A stretch of DNA of 64,000 nucleotides, from positions 2,480,001 through 2,544,000 of the forward strand of contig OY540810.1 in assembly GCA_961205875.1 (NCBI GenBank), written 5' to 3'. The notes beneath the pieces are model-generated. The model made no database searches and was not told where the DNA came from. It was given only the letters and a program-made list of their open reading frames with translations. The translations under genes were made by a program, and so were the position numbers. Shown here in pieces: positions 50,630-62,781 of this stretch (position 1 is its first letter; every line of letters begins with the position of its first letter). Origin of the DNA: Sialis fuliginosa. Taxonomy: Eukaryota; Arthropoda; Insecta; Megaloptera; Sialidae.

Positions 50630-50994
50630 TTTTATAGAATATTTTTTGTAGAGCATTAAATTTTCTATAATATGGGTCTACAAATGATATTTGCTTGGAC
50701 ATATTAAATGTCATTTTGGCGTTTTAAATGTCATTTTTTTGACGTTCGCATAAATTTAGATTTAGATTGAAATTCTCAAAAATTAAAAATATATGAAAAA
50801 ATATTCAGGTGCGTGTTAAGAAAAATTTCGAACTAATATTTTTTAGTAAAATTGTATGAAAATTAAATGGTTAACCAATTCCAGGCAAATTATATAAATA
50901 CTATCGGTTTTTATTTAAATTGTTCAATAATAAACTACCTTTGGTGAATTTAGTGAGGGAGCACTGTGCATTTATTTGGCAGATGTTTTTTAAG
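50630..50994 (+). mobile_element. CTTCCTCG-family repeat, copy 5 (3' part)
   Basis: Keeps the part from TTTTGTAGAGCATTAAATTT to TTGGCAGATGTTTTTTAAG; the CTTCCTCG end is missing. Confidence 0.7.
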
Positions 50995-51626
50995 TGCTTT
51001 GATTTTTTTTAGAAATAGATCGTATTTTTTTCTAATAAGGATAGTGGTACAATACTTTCATTTCTTTCAGAACATGGAAGTAAAAAGGACATTTTCAGAA
51101 AAAAATATTTCAAAAAAAAGTTATTTAGTTTATTTCTTAAATTATGAATATGCAACAAAAAATATAGGTATAGAAGTTGAACCTGAAAATCCTTCAAAGT
51201 GATCTTTCTAAAGTCACCCCATATAATGTCAATATTCTGCCCCCTCGAAACCATGAAACATTTTTTTTAAATTTGTTATTTTGGAAAAGTCTTTAAAAAT
51301 TACAGCCGGTATAATTATTTTACCTATTACTTTTTGTCGACCACTGATTTAAGATTTTCATGTACTAAGCGCCACATTCATTGTGTGGGAAACTCTCATA
51401 TAGACCCACCCGATCTCAGCGGGTATTATATAGTACTTATTATTTGTTAATAAACATACAATATAATATAACTTACAACGCGTTCTTAATAAACAATATT
51501 ACACAGTATATAATTTATCATATTAAACCTTTCCGCATTTGATCTAATCTCTGATCGAAATTCCTACGGCATCTTTTGAATATTTCCACCGTTAGAAAGA
51601 GAAGGAAATTTAACCAAAACAACGTT

Positions 51627-51764
51627 TCACATCGGCCCATTCTTTTCACTACAATAACCGCATTTTGGACATGTCGGTCTTTCTTCTTTCTCACGACCTT
51701 GCCAACTATGTCCGTCAAGACATGTCAGAATTTTAGCTATGTTACAAACTTTTACAAGCCACAT
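51627..51764 (-). CDS. Small cysteine-rich ORF, 45 aa, unknown
   Basis: ATG at 51764, an in-frame TAG two codons upstream, stop at 51627-51629. Ends EERPTCPKCGYCSEKNGPM, with a CxxCxxC cluster and an upstream C..GHSW, a zinc-ribbon-like pattern. It sits antisense in vg intron 1, outside the repeats I recognise. It could be a fragment of a transposase or an unrelated exon (an ACTAG acceptor-like sequence precedes it). I do not recognise the family. Confidence 0.3.
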   Translation of the reverse strand: MWLVKVCNIAKILTCLDGHSWQGREKEERPTCPKCGYCSEKNGPM

Positions 51765-51914
51765 TTTCTAGTGGGTGGGTGAACCAGTGTTTTTAACTAA
51801 TTTTGTTTACTATTTAATCAAATATTTACAAATAACCAAGGTGTTGATTTCTGTTTACTTTATTATGATTGATGTTGATGAATTTAATTAACTATTTGTT
51901 ACTAGTTTTATTGT

Positions 51915-52113
51915 TTCCTCGTAATATCGAAGATACGAGAAGCTTTGTGATCGTTTCAGATTGAGACAAAAAAAATGTTCTCCGATTTCAAAATTTTAAA
52001 TTGATTTATCCGTTTCATGTTAACGCAAACACTTTTCGTTCCGTGTCTGTCAGTCTGTCCGTCCGTATGTTTCCTGAACCCTTGTCACAAGCATAACTCA
52101 TGAACCACTAAAA
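51915..52113 (+). mobile_element. CTTCCTCG-family repeat, copy 6 (5' part)
   Basis: TTTCCTCGTAATATCGAAGA through ACTCATGAACCACT; truncated after that. Confidence 0.75.
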
Positions 52114-52747
52114 CTGAAATTGAAAAAAAGAAAGAAAAAAATATAAATTTAAAAATTATTAATATGAGAATACATATTTTGAAAACAATATATTTTTCAT
52201 TACGAAATATATGTCAGATGAAATCTTTTTCTTCTGACAGCTCCATGTAAATTAATATGTATACATATGTATTTTATATTAAATATAATAAATTAAATAA
52301 AAAAGACATTCGAAATGAAATCATTGGGCAGTTTATAAATTTGTTTTATTTGTTTTTGAAAAGCATTACAAGCAAAGATTTCAATTTTTAAGTTACTTTA
52401 CACAATTTTTTACTATAATGTCTATCTGTCTGTGCACGATTTTTTTAGTAATTACTGAACGGATTTTATTCTGGTTTTCACTAATGGATAAAGTGTTTCA
52501 CGAGGAAGATTTAGGTGTATAATTTGTGGATATTTTATTTCATGAAGTCGGAAAAATCATGCAATTGTAAATAGTTAGAAATGAAAACAATGTTTAATAG
52601 GTTTATTGCATATTAAATTTATATTCCCAGGTAACACCGAGTCAAATATACTAATTAATAATATATAAAGGGTATTTTCAAGCTATTCTATTGTTAAAAT
52701 AGACCATTGTTTAAATATTAAATTGTCTTTGATATTTCTAACTATAA

Positions 52748-53285
52748 AGGTAGTGGCACTAGTCTTGGATATGACCCCAGTAATGGCTATTTTTTAAGTA
52801 AATGTACTGAATTAGAAATATTTGTTGATATTTGATTACTACCATTTCTGAATATTAATCTATATACATTTAACTATCTTACAGCGTGATTTGATGACAA
52901 TCAGCCAATAGGTGTCAAAATGGTGGACATTTAAACTAATTATTAGTATAATTTATTTATTAATTATTATATTATCATAGCAACTGCTTTACATTGTTTC
53001 AAATTTGACGATTCTTTTATATCTTTTGTGTCGTAGTACTTATCATTAGCAAGTGTCCATCACTGCGTGCTCATTACTGGGTTTACTTTGGAGAAAAAAC
53101 ATGAACAAAATAAAAGGCTATAATTTAAAAAACAAACTATATTTGTGGACTTTGGTAATTAAATTGATTAAATAAAGAGTTACTTGTTTTATTAGTAACA
53201 TGAGTTCATGAGAATTACAAAAAACAATCCCATTAATAAAAAAAAAAACTTGTTCATATAGCGGCCATAACTGGTGCCTTTACCT
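52748..53285. mobile_element. AGGTACTGGCACCAG-family MITE, copy 7
   Basis: AAGGTAGTGGCACTAG at the left, GGTGCCTTTACCT|TA at the right. Uninterrupted and close in sequence to copy 6, so it serves as its empty-site reference. Confidence 0.8.
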
Positions 53286-53692
53286 TATTTATGTATTTTT
53301 TGCATAATATCTATTGATACATGATAATTTTCTGTAAATATTTTTTATTATAAGTATATTTTTTGTGTAACCAAATCGTCGACAATTCAAATAAATTAAT
53401 GAAACAATAATTTAATGCTATGTTTGAGAATTTATCGCCTTTAATAACAGAATGAATTTAAATCCACTGAAAGTTGATATTGTATTTTACTTGCACAGTT
53501 ATTTATATGAGCAACTTTTGAAATTCCAGTTTTTCTAATGAAATGTAGTTTTTGTTTATATCGATTTTTAACTTGTTCCAAGATATTTTTTTTGTTTAGT
53601 TAATTTATATATGAGTGTTGTAAAGGCGATATATATTTATAATCTATGAATTTTGTAAATTTTTACTATTTTATGCATCTAAAGTAGAAGGA

Positions 53693-54387
53693 AGTAGGGT
53701 CAACTGGGGTAAAAGTGAAACAAAATACAAATCTTTCATGTTTTTTGACGCAGTTAACGATACAAATTCATACTTTAATTTTTTCTACTAGATGCGCTTA
53801 AGAATAACCATTTTAAATACTTACGGCATTTGAACACCAAAAAAATGGGGTAAAAGTGAAACAAGCTTGCAACTAAAAAACTAATTTGTTTATAGGAGAA
53901 TTATAAAAACTGACATCATCATTAAAGGTTTGTTAAAGCGACCTGAAAATATGAATCACCTAATAAGTAATGTGTCACCCCTACAGATTTCCCTGTTAGT
54001 CGATGTCAAATTGTGTGAATTAAATAATTCTTTGTACATAACTTTCTGTATAGCTCAGATATTAATTAAAGTTACAATTTCACATTGATATGCCACAAAG
54101 AAGATAAATCAAAGTTGCCTTTGTAGCTTTTCTTTTAATTTTTCGAGAAATATTTTCCATTAGAGGCCTGTTTCACTTTTTCCCAAATTAGAGGTTAAAA
54201 ATGAAACACACTTTTTTAATTTTTAAAGTCCGTGTTGTATCGTACAGTTCAAATGAAGTAAGTATTTAAAATGGTTATTCAGAAGCGCATCTAGTAGAAA
54301 AAATTAAAGTATAAATTTGTATCGTTAACTGTCAAAAAACATGAAAGATTTGTATTTTGTTTCACTTTTACCCCAGTTGACCCTACT
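53693..54387. mobile_element. MITE with GTAGGGTCAACTGGGGTAAA ends
   Basis: About 695 bp with 140-bp inverted arms (AGTAGGGTCAACTGGGGTAA and complement). The interior is AT-rich with GGGGTAAAAGTGAAAC words; no gene. Confidence 0.8.
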
Positions 54388-54766
54388 TAAAATGTACCTA
54401 CATCTATAGATGTAGGTACATTTTGAATCTGATATTAGAAAAAATAACATAATAGGTATTATTCGATATAAGGTATTTGTATAATTTTTTATTGTTAGTA
54501 TTTTTTGTTCTTTTCCTTTGCACCCCATTTATTTTAGATAGATATATAAATAAAACAATGGCGGCTATCTTGTAATTAACGAACCATATCTATTTTTTTC
54601 GCTAGTTTTCACATGCTCTGTTGCACATTTTTGTATAAAATTTTGATAGTTCAAATATTTATACATAGATTAATGTAGTAATAAAATTTTGTTACATTAT
54701 TTCATAATTGTAACATTCTTGAATATAAAATTGTAATATCAAAGAAATGTGTAGGTTCCTCTTACA

Positions 54767-55497
54767 AAACATCTGCCAAGTAAATGCACAGTGCTTCCTC
54801 GTGATAATTCACTAAAACCGATAGTGTTCAGATAAATTGCCTGGCAGTGGTTAACCATTTAATTTTTATACAAATTTTACTAAATAATTTTTTCTTTAAA
54901 CGCACCTGAATATTTTTTCATATATTTTTAATTTTTTGACAATTTCAATCTAAATCTAAATTTATGCAAATGTCAAAATGACATTTAAAACGTCAAAGTG
55001 ACATTTAAAACGCTAAAATGACATTTAAAACGTCAAAATGACATTTAATTATCCAATCAAATATCAATTTAGAAAAACAAAACACGAATTTTTAAAATAA
55101 ATTGAGATAAATCTTTGTAAGGGAATATTTTACAACAAACGTAGTAGACCCATATTATAGGAAATTTAATGCTCTACAAAAAATATTCTATAAAATTTTC
55201 TCGTAACATGTGTCGTTCTTGAGATATCATTTTGAAATGGGACAGTCCTCAATCCAAACCCAACCATCCGACCAAGTTTCAATAAAATCGGTTCACTGGT
55301 TCATGAGTTATGCGTGTGACAAGGATTCAGGGGACAGACGGACACACGCACAGACAGACAGACACGGAACGAAAAGTGTTTGTCTTGACGTGAAACGGAT
55401 AAATCAATTTAAAATTTTGAAATCGGAGAACATTTTTTTTGTCTCAATCTGAAACGATCACATAGCTTCTCGTATTTTCGATAATGCGAGGAAGCAA
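54767..55497 (-). mobile_element. CTTCCTCG-family repeat, copy 7 (full length)
   Basis: Reverse orientation. Holds four tandem 20-bp units (GACATTTAAAACGTCAAAAT) near 54975-55040. Confidence 0.8.
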
Positions 55498-56049
55498 AAA
55501 CACCTTACTGTACATATGTGGTATATATCCTTAAATTTCGAATTACGAACAATTTCTTAGTCACCCAAGCAGACCGGTGTAACTTAACATAGATGAAATA
55601 CAAACATAGATGACGAGCATAGATAAAGTATAAAAATCATTCGTACATGCCGGTCCTGTCTACGGTGCAGAGTCGGCTTGATTTATGTGAGCGGGCCCTC
55701 TGTTACAGTGTGTCGAAGGTCCCCAGGAATGTCTTTGTCCGTTTTACCGCCGGCGTCCATCATTGTAATTGTCATCCATCTTTAAGGAGATCTATCGCGA
55801 CTAGTCTAGCGTTCCCACACGAGTAAAGACAATAGAGATATTAAATGTACCTTGTGTTAGACAGAAATGGAAACAGTTTGTACAAGTTGCTGTGTTGGTG
55901 TTATTAATCAATTCAGATGTTGTTGGTTTTTAGAATTCGGTTTATTTGATTATTTTTTTTTAATTCGAACGAATATTTAAATATGTATATATTTATTGGT
56001 TGAATTCGCTAGCTATAAATATAGGTATATTTTTTATAGATGTTATTGT

Positions 56050-56843
56050 ATTGCTTCCTCGCAATATCGAAGATACGAGAAGCTATGTGATCGTTTCAGA
56101 TTGAGACAAAAAAAAAGTTCTCCAATTTCAAAATTTTAAATTGATTTATCCGTTTCACGTCAAGACAAACACTTTTCGTTCCGTGTCTGTCTGTCTGTCC
56201 GTGTGTCCGTCCGTCTGTCCGTCTGTCCCCTGAATCCTTGTCACACGCATAACTCATGAACCACTGAACCGATATTATTGAAACTTGGTCGGATGGTTGG
56301 GTTTGGTTTGAGGACGGTCCCATTTCAAAATCATCAAAATCGTGTGTAAGGGGGAGGGGTGACACCCCAAAATATTTCTTTTTTCAAGATATATCAAGAA
56401 CGGCACATGTTACGAGAAAATTGTGTAGAATATTTTTTGTAGAGCATTCAATTTCTTATAATATGGGTCTACTATACGTTTGTTGTAAAATATTCCCTTA
56501 CAAATATTTATCTCAATTTATTTTAAAAATTCGTGTTTTGTTTTTCTAAATTGATATTTGATTGGATATATTAAATGTCATTTTGACGTTTTAAATGTCA
56601 TTTTGGCGTTTTAAATGTCACTTTGACGTTTTAAATGTCATTTTGACATTTGCATAAATTTAGATTTAGATTGAAATTGTCAAAAAATTAAAAATATATG
56701 AAAAAATATTCAGGTGCGTTTTGAGTAAAATTTGTATAAAAATTAAATGGTTAACCACTGCCAGGCAATTTATCTGAACACTATCGGTTTTAGTGAATTT
56801 AGCACGAGGAAGCACTGTGCATTTACTTGGCAGATGTTTTTTT
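56050..56843 (+). mobile_element. CTTCCTCG-family repeat, copy 8 (full length)
   Basis: Best copy, from TTGCTTCCTCGCAATATCG to CTTGGCAGATGTTTT, with four tandem GTCATTTTGACGTTTTAAAT units near 56575-56650. It is bounded by an 80-bp direct repeat (about 55957-56038 and 56838-56918). Confidence 0.8.
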
Positions 56844-56922
56844 TAATTCGAACGAATATTTAAATATATATTTATTGGTTGAATTCGCTTGCTATAAATA
56901 TAGGTATATTTTATATAGTTGC

Positions 56923-57249
56923 CATGGGCGCCGGGAGGGGGGTGCAAGGAGGTGCACTTACACCCCCCTGGCAAAAAAGAAAAAACACATGAAAAAATTA
57001 AGAAATACAATTTTTATTTTAAAATTCACTCTTTGAATAACAGTTTAAGTCATAGGTGTTCAACTTTTTGAACTTTCTGGGCCGCAGGTCAGAATATAAA
57101 ACCGAGGACCTTTTTTTTAGTCATGCTAATGTCAATGCAGGTATATTAATACAAAATTATTATTTTTATTATTTTAATTATCCTCGCATGTAATTTAGTT
57201 TTATATATCTGGAACCACCCCCCTGAAAGAAATTCTGCCGGTGCCCATG
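56923..57249. mobile_element. hAT-like MITE with CATGGGCGCCGG ends
   Basis: 327 bp, CATGGGCGCCGG...CCGGTGCCCATG, flanked by ATAGTTGC and ATAGTTAC (8 bp, one mismatch). A related end lies 48 bp after vg exon 3. Confidence 0.75.
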
Positions 57250-58262
57250 ATAGTTACCTATATTAATTAAACGATTTTGTTTAAAGTAAAAATATGTTAT
57301 TGTATTTTTATCATTCTAATAAAGAGGTAAATATGTATACAGTCGCCTGTAGAACTCGTCTGGCACCCTAAAGGCTAGAATCGCTTACAACAGATTCCAA
57401 ATTTAAAGACAAACATCATCGGTTATCTTTTTCTATCAAGTTTAATATATTTAAATACTAAAATTTGGAATATCAAATATTTATTGCCACAAAATTTACG
57501 TATACAATTTTCAATAGATTACATAATAATTTAATTGCACAAATATATATGAGTACTATAAACAAAGAGTAGTTCTTTACCTAGCAAATGAAATTCAAAA
57601 TATCTGTCTTTGTTTGATACATGGAGAAATGATTTAAATATTATAATAATCAAATGGGAGGAACCTACTAAGTTTGTGATAAATGAAAATGAATATAAAC
57701 TGCAAGACCATTAATGCAGGTGACTGTACCTACTTAGTATAATATTTAATTTATTTACATATAAGATTTAATTGTTTGATCAGTTTTTTGGGATCATTAT
57801 TTCATGCAGTCAAAAAAATCGTACGGGAACGAAAAACGCATTTTCAAAATAAAAGAACAAGCTTTCGAACGCTTACATTGAATTTCCCGCACTGAGAAAA
57901 AGAATTCATATTATCAATGTAAACGAAGTTGACTCAATCCCGCCGCGAGTTTAAATGCGGCGAAGCTCGCTACAAGAATGAGTCAACCACTGGGCGAGTT
58001 TAGAGAAATATGTTCGGTCAATCCCGCAGTGAAGTTGAGTTGACAATATGTATTTTGTAGCAAATTTTTACGATATCCATACAAACAATTTGTAGTCTAT
58101 TAAGAGAAATATATACTTAAATTAATATATTAAAGTTTTAGTTTCAACAAAGGTTGAGGTTATAACAATAAAATATCATATTTTGTCAAAAAACGAAAAA
58201 ATTTGAACGAACATATAGGTATAGTTCAGTAAACTTAATTTTAATTTTATTAGATTTCTTCA

Positions 58263-58320
58263 TGTATATAGGGTGTAAAAAATGTTTAGCGCGCTATTCA
58301 TTTTTTACACCCTATATACA
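58263..58320. repeat. Perfect 22-bp stem hairpin
   Basis: TGTATATAGGGTGTAAAAAA and the next two bases pair exactly with the right arm around a 14-nt loop TTTAGCGCGCTATT. Resembles a minimal foldback remnant, in vg intron 1 about 540 bp before exon 2. Confidence 0.85.
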
Positions 58321-58862
58321 TTTTCAAAATTTATAAAAAGTTAAGGGATAAATTCTCGAAATCTTCTAACTCTTGGTACAGAGCTAGACTCAAAAACTAG
58401 AAAGTGCAAGCTTTCGAAACTCCGATTTGGGTGGTTTTTTTTTAACGAAAATACTCTCGAGGTGACCCCATATAAATTTTATCAAAAACTGACCAAGGAC
58501 TTCGAAAGTGAAAAAAAAACTGTTTTAAGAAAAAAATAAAATTGATTTTAAAAAAAAAAACTTAAAAATACTGAAATGTATACATATAATAATTAAATTT
58601 AACAGTTTTTAAAGTCGGTGTCAAGTCGATAAAAAACTTTTTAAGATAGAAAAAAATCGACTTCAAAAACTAAAAAATTATTATATTTTTAGTTTTTTTA
58701 GAATATTTTAATTACGGTACAAAATTCAGATAGCTCCATTTTTACTACTATAGTCATTTATAAAATCTACCTGACATAAAAAACCATGAAAAAGAAAAAT
58801 TTTGGATATAAAAACATGATAAGTATTAACGAATAAAAACTAAGATTTTATTTTTGTTACAG

Positions 58863-58956
58863 TTTGGAGCACCTCGATCTTTGGGAACAGAAAATCCCCA
58901 AGCTTCAACATCAGCATTGTCTTTATCTGGAGATCTTTATTTACACCACCATGCAG
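58863..58956 (+). CDS. vg: vestigial (vg), exon 2
   Basis: 94 nt after acceptor TTGTTACAG. It encodes FGAPRSLGTENPQASTSALS followed by LSGDLYLHHHA and ends in phase 1 at donor GTATGC. The frame continues exactly from exon 1 and into exon 3. There is no stop, coding-like composition, and clean borders within otherwise AT-rich non-coding DNA. The family assignment is carried by exon 1. Confidence 0.78.
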
Positions 58957-60136
58957 GTATGCAACTGTAGAAATTTAAATTAATTATGAAATGCTTAACA
59001 TAGAGTTTTTAACAACTCATACCTACTGTCTTTTAAGAAAAAAGTTTTGAGTAAAAAAAAATATTTTCACATACATTATAGTAGTTCTATTTATTTTAGG
59101 TATGTTATAGGGATATTTTTAACTTCCGAACAGGAAGTTATATTAATCGGTCCGAAAATCAAAATCAAAAATTTCAACATATTTTTATGTTTCGGTGTCA
59201 CTATATTAAATTTACATTACATATTATTTGTAATTTTTTACGTGCACGAAATCTCGCAAATAAAAAATGCTATTGACTTTGTTGGGGTGCCAATCGAAGC
59301 GTCTTGACGTGAATATGATCTAAAAGTAAGGATTTTTCGAAATTCAACCCCTACGGAGGTAAAAACGGGTGTAAAAGAGCGGGTAAACACATTTTTTTGA
59401 ATAAATTTTCTATAATACAAATAATGAAACATGTATTCCAGTATTTTATTTTTGTTATACTTGCCTAAACATAGCCATTGAAGGGGTAAAAACCACCCTC
59501 AAAATTTGAATTTTCAATACTAATAAATATACCATGCTGGAAAGTTGGTTGTGTGGACCTCAAGGGTCGAACCCTCGGCTTGTTTCGTAATATTATCGAC
59601 TAGGACGTGATTCAGTTATGTATATAATATATTTTCATTTCTTTTAACATAATTGCACATGGATTGAAAGATAAAATTCAAAATGATTTTCACAGATAGT
59701 TTAAAATTTCTATAATAGTTGAGTTGCGTATATTTTCTTATTATAAATTTATTAACGAATGATAACTCATGCATGTTGAGAAAGACTGTTTAAACGTTTA
59801 TAATTTGTAAAAGCTAATATTAGGTTATCCAATCATGATAGATTATAGCATTGAGAATGTATACGTGAAATATTTTTACATAACAATGTATATTATATTA
59901 TAATGTGTTAGGTGAAATCAATATTTTGATGAATATAACAGAAATAAAAAAGTGTTTGTTTTGATATATGAACTAGTTTGAAATATTTATAGAACGTTAT
60001 TTATTTGTCACGGAATATCAGTTTTTCATATTGTATCTATACATAGATTAATGTATTTAAAAAAAAATACAGGTATAATATATAATAAACGAAATATTTC
60101 TTATCATTGTTCTACCTTATTGATTTTAAACTTCTT

Positions 60137-61965
60137 AAGCCATAGGAAATTTAACATGGGGAAAATTAAAAGTGTTGTAGTAGTAACCTTTGATCGAACT
60201 TAACGATGTGTGATTGGTGCATTTTGAAATGCCGCCACAAAATTTAATAAAATTGTCATTAGTATTTTGTTTTCAATTTTATATCTGCCAAAAAATATTA
60301 TTATAATTTTATCTAGGATGCTTACTTTAAGGATGTATGGCACATACAGTCTATGTAGAAAATAACGTAAATCTAGGTGAGATGGAACGATCTAAATCAA
60401 ACTTTTAAATATTCATTTTAAGTGCATGTAGGAAAGTCAAATTTGTTTATAAACTACTTAAACCCTACTTAAACAATATAAATACTTATGTTTAAAGCTT
60501 ATTTCTCATTCTTAACTATTATTTTAGAATTTTAGCCAATAAATGAATATTTTTGTTGATAATATGAAAACTTTTTACTCTGAATGTCATTTAAATTCAT
60601 CTGTTAAAAATAAAAAAACCCCAAGTATTTTATTATTATAAATGACTTCAGAAATTAAAATATTATTAAATAACACTATTTAGAACATACATGGAACATA
60701 TAAATGCAATGAAAATAATAATATTAGTAGTATATATGCTTACAAATATGAAAAAATATGTAAGAAAATAAATAATTACATTTGACAACATCGCATTAGT
60801 ACCAATTTAATTTACAACAATCATATTTGTGATTGTGATAATATTTGTGAACACATGTGCACGCGTATTCAATTTGTTAACGTAAAACACAGAACAATAA
60901 TACGAGTATACTCAAATATAGTGTTGTTAGTTTGTGAAGAGAAAAATGTTTCATTGGAAAGGAAAAATTATTAAAGAAACGGTATATAATCAACGACGAG
61001 TAAACTCTTTACGATAAAAAAAAAATATAGAGGAAGTGTTACACCCGAGAAGACCAAACAACACGGTTAGTTCTCTAGCACCCCTCCCCCCAAGTATATC
61101 TTATTATTTATTTATATACATATGATTTAATTATTTAAATGCCGAGTTTTGTAATAATTGTGACAGAAAAACGTTAACCTTCAATTGTTTAAATTGAATA
61201 CTTAAAAATCACGCAAATTTTAATAAAAAATAAATGTTAACGTCTAAAAATAATAAAAATGAATCAATTATAAATATATTAATAACAGTAAAATAAAATA
61301 TTTGGATGTATTTTGTAATAATACAAAAGTTTATACAGCGCGCCCTGGATAATCAGTTGTGCACTGTTGCCAAGTCAAAATATAATTTTTATAGAGTACG
61401 CCATTTTTTTATTTTTTTCGACATTTTTCAGCAATAATTATTTTTTTTCTCACAATTTAGTTCTGTATGCATATAATTTTTTTTATGAAACTTGTTGCTA
61501 AATATGTAAGTGACGTGTTGTGAAAATTTCGGATTTTTCTCGATGCTTGAACCATGTGTTTTATTGGAATTCAACCGTCAATACACCATTCTCCCATAAG
61601 AGCCCATGTTAATTTTTTTAAATAATAACTTTTAAACTATGTTGTAAAACCTTTTGAAATTTTGTGTGGGTACTTTAGATTTATTAAGGAGTAACTTCTC
61701 CAAATTTCAACTATTTCTCGTTGAAATTAGATACCTGCCATACATCCTTAATTTCATTAATGTATTTTATTCTTTATTAAAGTTGAAAACAAAATACTGT
61801 TGATTAATTTAAAATTTATCAGTTAGTTTCGAGGCGGCATTTCAAATTGCACCAATCACACATTGTTAAATTTGACCAAAGGCTACTACAACATTTTTAA
61901 TTGTCCCCTTGTTAAATTTCCTATGGCTGGCTTAATCAACTTGGACTACACTGTATATCTAATTA
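60137..61965. mobile_element. GGCGGCATTTCAAA palindrome element, split by an insert
   Basis: Outer arms CATAGGAAATTTAACATGG...CCTTGTTAAATTTCCTATGG with mirrored TGCATTTTGAAATGCCGCC. Interrupted at CTTACTTTAA by the TTAA element. The uninterrupted relative is at 39850-40115. Confidence 0.75.
60331..61747. mobile_element. TTAA-flanked nested element, 1.4 kb
   Basis: Ends GGATGTATGGCA and TGCCATACATCC, flanked by TTAA at 60327-60330 and 61748-61751. No transposase frame is visible. The TTAA target suggests piggyBac mobilisation. Confidence 0.75.
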
Positions 61966-62107
61966 CTTGTTTTCTCAGAAAAGTTATAGAGTGCATATAA
62001 TTACGCTATCACACAAAAGAGCTGAGCAGTGAATAAACTAGCTGTATGGACATTTTGTAGGGTTCAATTAGTTCTACATTATTTTATACATAATGCGGGC
62101 AACGCCG

Positions 62108-62622
62108 CGCGTTAGGCGGCTATTACACTATCAAAGAAATATGATAAAATTTCTTTGATCAAAGAAATATGACAGTGTAATAAGTCAACTTTTATAATAT
62201 TTACCTTCATAATATTTATATGATCATAGTTAATGACAGTCTCTTATATTTGATCAACGTTTTTTGACGTCAAAAACAAAATGGCGACTACCAAGTTATC
62301 ACTGACAGTTACAGTTATATAATTATTAATATTTGAATATCAACAAAATCCAGTATTATATGATAATCTTATTAATTATAAAAACTACAATACACGGTTG
62401 TAAATTCAAACCTCGATCGCGTCAATTGACGAACATCCACGCACTGATATTCAAAAGGCACCAAAAAATAAGAAAATATCCCTAGATAATACTAAGAAAA
62501 TATTATCAAATATTTTATGTAGTGTAATAAAACAAAATCTCGTATTTTATCAAAGAAATATGATCAAATCTTTGTCAAAGATCTTTGACATATTTATTTG
62601 ATAGTGTAATAGCCGCCCTAAG
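62108..62622. mobile_element. MITE with GGCGGCTATTACACTATCAAA ends
   Basis: Left GGCGGCTATTACACTATCAA, right TTGATAGTGTAATAGCCGCC. About 515 bp with internal TTCTTTGATCAAAGAAATATG palindromes. It ends about 160 bp before vg exon 3. Confidence 0.75.
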
Positions 62623-62781
62623 TATATTTTCAATTTGCATTATCTCACTTTCAGTTTTCAGATTTAAGAAAAGTGACAAAAGAAAAGAAAATAAATTTAA
62701 AACATAAATTAAACAATTTCGTGAAAAGAATTTTAATAAAATCTCAAAACTGACATGGTTTTTTTTTTTAATTTGTTCCAG

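Larger units (their letters stand above)
32876..58862 (+). other. vg: vg intron 1 (about 26 kb)
   Basis: Between donor GTTGGT and acceptor TTTGTTACAG. No host gene is recognised inside. Long parts are repeats, listed separately; stretches such as 35970-36280, 42800-43250 and 57260-58260 show nothing identifiable. In flies vg introns hold wing enhancers, so uncharacterised unique DNA here could be regulatory, but no site is proven by sequence alone. Confidence 0.75.
58957..62781 (+). other. vg: vg intron 2 (3.8 kb)
   Basis: Contains a repeat fragment near 59110-59400 (CAGGAAGTTATATTAATCGG), the nested pair 60137-61965, and the inverted-repeat MITE 62108-62622. A TGTGAGAA word (minus strand, about 61447) fits the Su(H) consensus, and fly vg has a Notch-responsive enhancer in intron 2. 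However, one such word in 3.8 kb is near chance and this one lies inside a mobile element. Confidence 0.6.

Noticed and set aside
51380-51392. TGTGGGAA, a Su(H)-type word in vg intron 1
   Set aside because: A single degenerate 8-mer in 26 kb is expected by chance; no cluster or neighbouring Scalloped-type sites were recognised.
35731-56365. Several 60-90-codon frames sharing DRQTDRHGTKSVCLD-like peptides
   Set aside because: They occur only in CTTCCTCG-family repeats, on either strand and with varied ends; the peptide is the translation of the GTCTGTCTGTC tract.
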